From Fusobacteriaceae bacterium (GTDB lineage Bacteria > Fusobacteriota > Fusobacteriia > Fusobacteriales > Fusobacteriaceae), in NCBI GenBank assembly GCA_016938425.1, contig JAFGUR010000085.1:1-21178 (forward strand): a stretch of 21,178 nt of DNA, read 5' to 3'. Under the pieces are notes generated by a model. It saw only the letters and a program-made list of their open reading frames with translations, searched no databases and was not told where the DNA came from. The position numbers were made by a program, and so were the translations under genes. This document shows, piece after piece, positions 15,498 through 21,178 of the stretch (position 1 is its first letter; every line of letters starts with the position of its first letter).

Positions 15498-15527
15498 AAT
15501 ATACCCCTTTTTTTGGTTTTTTGTCAA
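15498..15527 (-). promoter_or_regulatory. Near-consensus promoter for the sugar transporter operon or a leader RNA
   Basis: On the - strand a perfect TTGACA (15522-15527), an 18-base spacer and TATATT (15498-15503, 5 of 6). It begins only 14 bases after the amylosucrase stop codon and predicts a transcript starting near 15490, with a 450-base leader before the binding protein start. Read on the + strand, the same bases contain a hairpin followed by TTTTTTT, but no + strand gene precedes it. Confidence 0.6.
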
Positions 15528-15540
15528 GAAAATTTAAAAA

Positions 15541-17460
15541 TTATTTTAGCCATAAAAATTCAAAAGGTGAAAGTTTAATTTCTCTATTAACAATATTTAA
15601 TTTATTTCCTGTGTATAAATCAACAGAATCAAAAGGTATTCCGGTTTTTTCTATAATATATTGATTTAAATATTGAGTATGCTCTGACATATTCATTAAT
15701 ATTAAAGTTTTTTCTCCATCAAGTTCTCTTAGAAAAGAAAATACATTATCATTTTCATTTGTTATAATGGAAAAATCATTTTCGTTATGGAATTCTTTTA
15801 TTTCTTTTCTTATACTTATCATTTTTTGAATTCCTTTAAAAATTTTATTTTCTATAGTTCCTTCTTTATGTCTATTCTCTGATTTTTTCCAATTAATAAT
15901 AGGACGGTTTAACCATCTATTATCATTTTTTTTGTCATTATCATCAAGATAAGAATAATCATTAATTGAAGCAAGTTCATCTCCATAATAAACTAAGGGA
16001 ATTCCTCCTAAAGTCATAATTGCACTATGCATAAGTAATATTTTTTTTAAAGCTTTCTCTTGTAGAGAATGATTTTTATCTTCTAAGGATTTTTCTAATC
16101 CTAAAAGAGAGGCAGTTGAACCAGTGATTCTAGAATCTTTAGTCTTAGGATTATACATAAATCTTTGACCTTTAGCAGGGCTACCTTTAAATTCACCAAC
16201 ATAGTAAGAAATTATAAATTGTTTATGGTCAAATGGACTATATCCAGAAGAAATAATATCTTTATCAGCATATCCAAGTCCAATATCATCATGACATCTA
16301 ATATAATTTATCCATGTAGTTCCTTTTGGAAGTCTAGCTATATGAGTAAGGCCATTTTCCAAGATTTTTTTATTATGAGTTGCCATTGCATCCCATAAAT
16401 ATACCATGAAAGAAGCATTATAAGCGATTTCACATTCTTCTTCACCGCCAACACCTAAATATTTAACGATTTCTTCTGGTTGAACAATAGCTTCTGCTTT
16501 AAATAATACTCCAGGTGCAACAATTTTAGTAGCAGTTTTTAGAAGTTGCAGAATTGTATGAGCTTCTGGTAAATTTTGGCTAGAAGTTCCTATTTTTTTC
16601 CACATAAAGGCAACTGCGTCAAGTCTCATAATATCAATACCTTTATTTGCCAAATTTAATAATATTTTTGTCATTTCAATAAAGACTTTTGGATTAGTAT
16701 AGTTTAAATCCCATTGATATGTATTAAAAACTGTAAACACCCATTTATTTATTTCAGGTAAATAAGTAAAATTTCCTGGAGCCGTTTCAGGAAAAACTTC
16801 AGGGAGTGATTCTTCAAATTTATTAGGAATTTCTCTGTCATCATACATATAATACATGTCTTGATATTCTTTTTCTCCCTTTAGAGCTTTTTTTGCCCAT
16901 TCATGCTCGTTTGAAGTATGATTTAGTACTAAATCCAATTCAAGAAGCATATTTTTACTTCTAAAAATCTTTGAGATATTTTCTATATCTTCCATAGAAC
17001 CAAATTTTTTATCAACAGAACGATAATCACTAACGGCGTATCCACCGTCATTTTCTCCTTTTGGCATTGATAGTAATGGCATAAGATGTACATAATTAAC
17101 ACCCAATTCTTCTAAGTAATCAATTTTTTTAATAAATCCTTTTAAATTTTTATTATATCTATCAACATAAAGCATAGTACCAACCCAATTTGGAGACATA
17201 AACCAATTTTTATCTTCTTCTCTAAGGATATCAATTTTTTTTAAATCATCACTTCTTTCTGAGTATAAATCTCCTAAAGAGACCAAAAGCTCTTTAAAAT
17301 ATAATTCGTTTTTATAGTTTTTTTCATATAAAGAAAAAAATAATTTCTCTATTTTATGGTAAGCTTTTCCTAAACGAGTAAAAAAATAAGAGCTATCTTT
17401 GTTTTGAAGTTTTAAGGTTAGGTCACTAACAATTTCATTTAAAACTATTTCATTATTCAT
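15541..17460 (-). CDS. Amylosucrase-type glucosyltransferase (GH13, subfamily 4)
   Basis: A 639-residue enzyme, close in length and in motif order to Neisseria polysaccharea amylosucrase (636). An all-helical N-terminal domain (about 1-88) precedes the catalytic barrel. Conserved stretches are YVDRYNKNLKGF, ENDGGYAVSDYR (D138), NHTSNEHEW (181-188), FNTYQWDLNY, nucleophile D281 in MRLDAVAFMWK, acid/base E323 in FKAEAIV, and D391 in RCHDDIG. R515 in DNRW would pair with D138 to close the -1 glucose pocket, the mark of sucrose specificity. It should transfer glucose from sucrose to an alpha-1,4-glucan and release fructose. No signal peptide, so cytoplasmic. GGAGG precedes the ATG, with its own promoter at 17500-17528. 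Sucrose hydrolases share this subfamily; glucan synthesis is favoured by the glgP gene in the same cluster but is not proven. Confidence 0.92.
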   Translation of the reverse strand: MNNEIVLNEIVSDLTLKLQNKDSSYFFTRLGKAYHKIEKLFFSLYEKNYKNELYFKELLVSLGDLYSERSDDLKKIDILREEDKNWFMSPNWVGTMLYVDRYNKNLKGFIKKIDYLEELGVNYVHLMPLLSMPKGENDGGYAVSDYRSVDKKFGSMEDIENISKIFRSKNMLLELDLVLNHTSNEHEWAKKALKGEKEYQDMYYMYDDREIPNKFEESLPEVFPETAPGNFTYLPEINKWVFTVFNTYQWDLNYTNPKVFIEMTKILLNLANKGIDIMRLDAVAFMWKKIGTSSQNLPEAHTILQLLKTATKIVAPGVLFKAEAIVQPEEIVKYLGVGGEEECEIAYNASFMVYLWDAMATHNKKILENGLTHIARLPKGTTWINYIRCHDDIGLGYADKDIISSGYSPFDHKQFIISYYVGEFKGSPAKGQRFMYNPKTKDSRITGSTASLLGLEKSLEDKNHSLQEKALKKILLMHSAIMTLGGIPLVYYGDELASINDYSYLDDNDKKNDNRWLNRPIINWKKSENRHKEGTIENKIFKGIQKMISIRKEIKEFHNENDFSIITNENDNVFSFLRELDGEKTLILMNMSEHTQYLNQYIIEKTGIPFDSVDLYTGNKLNIVNREIKLSPFEFLWLK

Positions 17461-17499
17461 ATAAATCCTCCTTATTTATTAAAAAAATGTATTTCTATA

Positions 17500-17528
17500 A
17501 ATATAGCTTCATTTTTTCAAAAATACAA
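17500..17528 (-). promoter_or_regulatory. Promoter of the amylosucrase gene
   Basis: On the - strand TTGTAT (17523-17528), a 17-base spacer and TATATT (17500-17505, 5 of 6). The predicted start near 17493 gives a leader of about 33 bases that includes the GGAGG ribosome binding site. Confidence 0.5.
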
Positions 17529-17612
17529 TAGATGATTAAAATTTTTATGGAACTAAAAAATTATAATAGTGAAACTTATGCAAAATATTAGATTTTAATA
17601 TAAAACATATAA

Positions 17613-17644
17613 GCGAAACTTATTATCCATAGCATAAGCTTTGC
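17613..17644. repeat. Imperfect inverted repeat upstream of the amylosucrase promoter
   Basis: GCGAAACTTAT and ATAAGCTTTGC pair over 11 positions with one mismatch and one G-U, around a 10-base loop. It lies about 85 bases upstream of the -35 box, so it could be a distant operator or a relic; no U-run follows on either strand. Confidence 0.35.
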
Positions 17645-17797
17645 AAAAATTGTTCTACCCTTAGAATTTATGATTTGTACTAAGGATTTGAAGTCAAAGG
17701 CTCTATTATCCAAAGATATTTAATAATATAAGTAACTATTCAAGCATAACCAAAATTATAAATTCAAATTTTTATAGGAGTGTGAGGAGGAATCTTT

Positions 17798-17860
17798 GTG
17801 ATAGATGTTGATTTCGTACTGCAAAAGTTCTCTGTATGTATAAATGAATTATATTTATAG
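17798..17860 (+). CDS. Possible 20-codon micro-ORF with a strong ribosome binding site
   Basis: A GTG start preceded by GAGGAGG 7 bases upstream opens a 20-residue frame, beginning IDVDFVLQKF after the start and ending INELYL. The SD is strong, but no clear promoter precedes it and GTG starts are rare in this window. It may be a small protein, or the truncated start of a lost gene. Confidence 0.2.
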   Translation: MIDVDFVLQKFSVCINELYL

Positions 17861-17906
17861 ATTTTACATAGTGGAGGAATTACTGATATAATTTATAAAA
17901 ATACGA

Positions 17907-17932
17907 AAGGCAAAGATAGTCATCTTTGCCTT
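17907..17932 (-). terminator. Terminator of the RlmN-like/PBP1A operon
   Basis: AAGGCAAAGAT and ATCTTTGCCTT form a perfect 11-bp stem with a 4-base loop. On the - strand it is followed by TCGTATTTTTAT, 24 bases after the PBP stop codon. Confidence 0.85.
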
Positions 17933-17955
17933 GAATTATATATATAAAATATCAA

Positions 17956-20148
17956 TTAATTAAAAATATCATCTAAAGTTTTTTCAATATCATCTTGTTT
18001 TTGCTTATCAGCAGATTTCTGCTTTTTCTCTTCTTTAGGTTTAGTTTCAGTTTTAGGTTTAGTAGTATCATTAGTAGTAGTTTTAGAGCTATCATCAAAA
18101 AATCCTTCTAATCCATTATTATATGTTTCAGCTTTTTCTGCAGCCATATCCTCTCTTTTTATCTGAACTTCAGTTCCTGCACCACTTGTGATAGGTAAAC
18201 CAGTAACAGGATCAATTAATTCAGTAACAAGAGTATTACCGATACCTAAGTTAATATTTCTTACAAAAGCAAAGGTCATAGTAGGTTTATAATACCCATT
18301 GGAAATGATACTGTTATAATATTTTCCAAAGATAGGAGCAACATCGTTACCACCAGTAGTTCCACCAGACATTGGCTTGTTATTATCTTTTCCTACATAT
18401 ATAGTTGTAACCAAGTCAGGAGAGAATCCAGCAAACCAAGCACTTCTTGAATCGTTTGTAGTTCCTGTTTTCCCAGCAATTGCAACTTGTTGCTTGTTAT
18501 AATATGCTCTAGCAGAAGTACCTGTTCCTGAATTAACAACTTGAACCATCATATAAACAATTTCAGCAACTTTTTTAGGATTAAATACTAATTTTCTTTC
18601 AATTTTATTTTCATATAAGATGTTTCCATCTCTATCAGTAACTTTAGTAATAGCTATTGGTTTAACATTATATCCACCATTAGCAAAAGTTGCATAACCT
18701 CTAGCAAGCTCTAAAGGAGTAACTTCATTAGAACCAAGTGCTACAGATAAAACAGAAGGAATAGGAGATTCTATACCTGCAAGTTTAGCTCTTTCAATAA
18801 CAGCATCAATTCCAACTTCATTTGCAATTTTAACTGCAACAGTATTTAAAGATTTTTTAATTGCTTCAAGTAAAGTTACATATCTAGGCTCAACAGGACC
18901 TCCACCATAGTTTTTAGGTGTCCAATTACCATAAGTAACTAGAGAATCTTCTACCATAGAATTAATCGAATATCCTTTGTCTAAAGCTGTAAAATATACA
19001 AAAGGTTTAAATGATGAACCAGGCTGTCTTCTGGCATCAGTAGCTCTATTAAAGTCTCCAGCTTTGTTATCACGACCACCAACCATAGCTTTTATATAAC
19101 CAGTATTAGGATCTAATGAAACTAAAGCTCCATTTCTATCTTCATGTTTTGCTAAGGCTTTTGACTCTTTTAAAGCTTTTTCAGCTTCAGCTTGAATATT
19201 AAGGTCTATAGTAGTATAAACTTTATAACCTCCACCTTTAATTTCATCCTCATCAAACTTACTCATTAATTCTTTAGTTACATAATCTACAAATTCTGGA
19301 GCAATAGTTCCTCTTTTAATTCTTTTTCTTTGCATAACAATAGTAGTATTTTTATCACTTTTATCTAAATCTGTAGCTTCATCTTCATAAACAAATTTAT
19401 GTGATTTTGCAAGGTCATATTCAGCTTGAGTAATAAAGTTATTCTTTAACATCATAAGTAGAACTAAATTCATTCTTTCAATTGCATTTGGCAATTTTTT
19501 CATAGGGTTATAAGTTGTAGGCCTATTAGGAATACCAGCTAGCATTGCAGATTCAGCAAGAGTTAAATCAGATAATTCCTTGTCAAAATATGTTTTTGCT
19601 GCAACTTTTACTCCATATGATTGTTGACCAAAGTTAATTTTGTTAAGATACATTTCCAAAATTTGATCTTTAGTAAAAGATTTTTCAAGTTCACGAGCAA
19701 TAATAACTTCTTTAATTTTTCTTGTATATGTCTTATTTAAGTCTAAGAATGCATTTCTTGAAAGCTGTTGAGTAATAGTAGAACCACCTTGTGCTTTACG
19801 ACCAGAAACAACATTTTCAAAAACAGATTTACCAGTTCTTAGATAGTCAACACCATTATGTTCATAAAATCTTTTGTCCTCAATGGCAACAAAGGCATCT
19901 CTTAAATCTTGAGGAATTTCACTAATAGAAACAGGTTGTCTATCCTCTAAAAACATTCTACTAATTAAATTACCATTAACATCATAAATAGAAGTAGGTT
20001 CAAGAGGTTTATACTCAGAAATTAATTTTTGTAAATTAGGCATTTCCTGCTTAGTTTTACTAAAAATATAAAGAAGAGCACCTCCACCAATTAATGCAAT
20101 TGAAAATAATAAAATAAAAAGTCCAGTGAAAAATTTACGCATATTCAT
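17956..20148 (-). CDS. Class A penicillin-binding protein (PBP1A-type)
   Basis: A 730-residue bifunctional peptidoglycan synthase. An N-terminal membrane anchor (about 7-29) is followed by a GT51 glycosyltransferase domain with catalytic E90 in the AIEDKRFYEHNG block and GGSTITQQLSRN (121-132). A short insert and linker (about 250-320) lead to the transpeptidase domain with SxxK (S378-S-F-K381), SLN (433-435) and KTGT (560-563), all intact. The C-terminal 50 residues are a disordered Lys/Glu/Thr/Asp-rich tail. It polymerises glycan strands and cross-links peptides on the outer face of the inner membrane. The start is 7 bases past the RlmN-like stop codon, whose TAA is part of the AAGGAG used here, so its translation is coupled. 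An alternative ATG at 20142 is possible. Confidence 0.97.
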   Translation of the reverse strand: MNMRKFFTGLFILLFSIALIGGGALLYIFSKTKQEMPNLQKLISEYKPLEPTSIYDVNGNLISRMFLEDRQPVSISEIPQDLRDAFVAIEDKRFYEHNGVDYLRTGKSVFENVVSGRKAQGGSTITQQLSRNAFLDLNKTYTRKIKEVIIARELEKSFTKDQILEMYLNKINFGQQSYGVKVAAKTYFDKELSDLTLAESAMLAGIPNRPTTYNPMKKLPNAIERMNLVLLMMLKNNFITQAEYDLAKSHKFVYEDEATDLDKSDKNTTIVMQRKRIKRGTIAPEFVDYVTKELMSKFDEDEIKGGGYKVYTTIDLNIQAEAEKALKESKALAKHEDRNGALVSLDPNTGYIKAMVGGRDNKAGDFNRATDARRQPGSSFKPFVYFTALDKGYSINSMVEDSLVTYGNWTPKNYGGGPVEPRYVTLLEAIKKSLNTVAVKIANEVGIDAVIERAKLAGIESPIPSVLSVALGSNEVTPLELARGYATFANGGYNVKPIAITKVTDRDGNILYENKIERKLVFNPKKVAEIVYMMVQVVNSGTGTSARAYYNKQQVAIAGKTGTTNDSRSAWFAGFSPDLVTTIYVGKDNNKPMSGGTTGGNDVAPIFGKYYNSIISNGYYKPTMTFAFVRNINLGIGNTLVTELIDPVTGLPITSGAGTEVQIKREDMAAEKAETYNNGLEGFFDDSSKTTTNDTTKPKTETKPKEEKKQKSADKQKQDDIEKTLDDIFN

Positions 20149-20155
20149 TTACTCC

Positions 20156-21133
20156 TTAATTTTCCAAGAAAACATTAACGTTTCTTTCGTTTTTAAAATA
20201 ATTAAAAATTCTTTCGATTTTTTTTACATGGGGAGCTTCATATTCAAAGCCCTCTATAGATTTAAATGGTTTTAAAACTAAATTATGGTCAAAATCATGA
20301 ACAAAATTCCCTAAAATTTCTAAATCTTCTTGAGTACAATTAAAATCTTTTATAAGTACATATTCAAAAGTGATTCTTCTTTTATTTGATTTTTGGTAAG
20401 CAGATAATGTTGTATGTAAATCTTCTAAAGCATAACTTTTGTTTATAGATAAAAGCGTACTTCTTTTATCTTCAGTGATAGCATGTAGTTTAATATGTAG
20501 TTCTAAAGGCAATTTCATTTGCATTAATTTATCAATTGGCTCGATAACTCCACAAGTAGTAACAGTTATTTTTCTTTTTGATAAACCAAATAAATTTTCA
20601 TTTGTTAAAATTTCAACTGCATTTAATAAATTATCAAAATTAAATAAAGGTTCTCCTTCTGTTGAAAAATTAACATTATTAATCTCAAGATTTCTATTTT
20701 TTAGTCTTCTATGCAATGTGTAAACTTGATTTAAAATTTCACTTACATCTAAATTTCTATAAGATTCATTTGAAACTTCCAATAAAGAACAAGCTTTAGG
20801 TGTACTTGTTTGAGATGCAATATGAAGAATTACTTTATCATCTTTGTTTTCAGCAACTGCTGTAATTTTTGATAAATCTTCTAGTTCAAATATATATGTT
20901 TCTTTATTTCCATGAGTTAATTGTTCTTTCAATTCTAAAAATGGGATATAGAATGTTTCTTTTAACAAATCTCTTTGAACAAGAGATATATTTGTCATAT
21001 CATCAAATTTTCTAACAATTTTTTTATGAAGCCATTCAAAAATTTGCTTTGCGTTGAATTTTTTAAAGCCTAATTCTAGTAAGTCCTTCTCTAAATCTTC
21101 GTAATTATAGCTTAAAATATTTTTTTTATTCAT
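20156..21133 (-). CDS. RlmN-family protein lacking the catalytic cysteines (probable pseudoenzyme)
   Basis: A 325-residue protein alignable by eye to the radical-SAM rRNA/tRNA methyltransferase RlmN over its length. The N-terminal accessory domain (LGFKKFNAKQIFEWLHKK, 21-38), SQ motif, RNLDVSEILNQV (126-137), TEGEPLFNFDNLLNAVEIL (158-176), SKRKITVTTCG (185-195), IKLHA (214-218) and RRITFEYVLI (252-261) are recognisable. The iron-sulphur motif CxxxCxxC is T111-xxx-C115-xx-L118: two of three ligands are gone. The first methyl-carrying Cys is H104, and the protein ends at VNVFLEN, before the usual C-terminal ACGQL with the second catalytic Cys. It should not bind a normal 4Fe-4S cluster or methylate A2503/A37. 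The reading frame is intact, with AAGGAGGAG in front of the ATG, and it is coupled to the PBP gene. It may keep RNA-binding, or have a new role. Confidence 0.85.
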   Translation of the reverse strand: MNKKNILSYNYEDLEKDLLELGFKKFNAKQIFEWLHKKIVRKFDDMTNISLVQRDLLKETFYIPFLELKEQLTHGNKETYIFELEDLSKITAVAENKDDKVILHIASQTSTPKACSLLEVSNESYRNLDVSEILNQVYTLHRRLKNRNLEINNVNFSTEGEPLFNFDNLLNAVEILTNENLFGLSKRKITVTTCGVIEPIDKLMQMKLPLELHIKLHAITEDKRSTLLSINKSYALEDLHTTLSAYQKSNKRRITFEYVLIKDFNCTQEDLEILGNFVHDFDHNLVLKPFKSIEGFEYEAPHVKKIERIFNYFKNERNVNVFLEN

Positions 21134-21178
21134 TTCTCCTCCTTAAATATACACCTAATTTTATCACAATTGAAAATA

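Larger units (their letters stand above)
15039..15540 (-). other. 502-base leader/intergenic region upstream of the sugar transporter
   Basis: No gene is visible between the amylosucrase stop and the binding protein start. The region holds a near-consensus - strand promoter (15498-15527), a set of nested inverted repeats (15190-15305), a small hairpin (15310-15329), three copies of a 10-base word that can pair in two exclusive ways (15163-15174, 15409-15420, 15459-15468), a second possible promoter (15103-15131) and a 14-base palindrome (15077-15090). Confidence 0.85.
17461..17906. other. Intergenic region between amylosucrase and PBP1A genes
   Basis: Holds the amylosucrase promoter (17500-17528), an imperfect inverted repeat (17613-17644), and a 20-codon + strand micro-ORF (17798-17860) behind a strong AGGAGG. 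Otherwise AT-rich with no recognisable gene; it may include decayed coding sequence. Confidence 0.7.

Noticed and set aside
15480..15514. + strand hairpin with a TTTTTTT tail read as a terminator
   Set aside because: No + strand gene leads into it, and the same bases form a near-consensus - strand promoter that explains the T-run better.
16165..16398. + strand ORF inside the amylosucrase
   Set aside because: Antisense to conserved GH13 blocks; no initiation signals.
20439..20723. + strand ORF inside the RlmN-like gene
   Set aside because: Antisense to conserved RlmN core motifs and no start signal.
1..21178. CRISPR array, tRNA, rRNA, insertion sequence or prophage
   Set aside because: No regularly spaced direct repeats, no cloverleaf or rRNA sequence, and no transposase, integrase or phage gene was found.

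Overview
The window is AT-rich DNA, complete with respect to genes (no ORF is cut by an edge except that neighbours beyond the edges are unknown). It most likely comes from a Fusobacterium-like member of the Fusobacteriota. The grounds are the very low GC, Bacteroides/Fusobacteria-style short lipoprotein signals (MKK...SCGG), a Rho directly followed by a LysM/M23 envelope peptidase, and a bifunctional class A PBP. Genus assignment is inference; no rRNA or tRNA gene is present to fix it.

Left third, + strand. A receiver-only response regulator, rho and a LysM-M23 peptidase form one tightly packed operon (237-2991) that ends at a terminator near 3014-3046. A strong promoter at 3098-3126 then drives a small unknown lipoprotein and a lipoprotein metallopeptidase with an HExxH...E zinc site. 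This unit is closed by a perfect hairpin terminator. A paralogous metallopeptidase lipoprotein follows with its own promoter (5339-5367). Both peptidases look like surface or periplasmic gluzincins, closest to the M30 hyicolysin type.

Middle, - strand. A carbohydrate block reads right to left. An amylosucrase-type GH13 enzyme (15541-17460) is followed by a 502-base intergenic leader region. Then come a CUT1 sugar ABC transporter (binding lipoprotein and two permeases, no ATPase gene), a methyl-accepting chemotaxis protein, and an alpha-glucan phosphorylase. Together they suggest uptake of sucrose or an alpha-glucoside, intracellular building of an alpha-1,4-glucan with release of fructose, and phosphorolysis of the glucan to glucose-1-phosphate. 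The + and - strand blocks converge at 7078-7513, which holds three related GC-rich palindromes and a candidate orphan promoter.

Right end, - strand. An RlmN-family protein that has lost nearly all of its catalytic cysteines is translationally coupled to a class A penicillin-binding protein.

The points most worth following up are the cysteine-less RlmN-like protein tied to PBP1A, the long structured leader (with mutually exclusive pairings) upstream of the sugar transporter, the chemoreceptor inside a sugar operon of a probably non-motile lineage, and the cluster of palindromes plus possible small RNA at the convergent junction.
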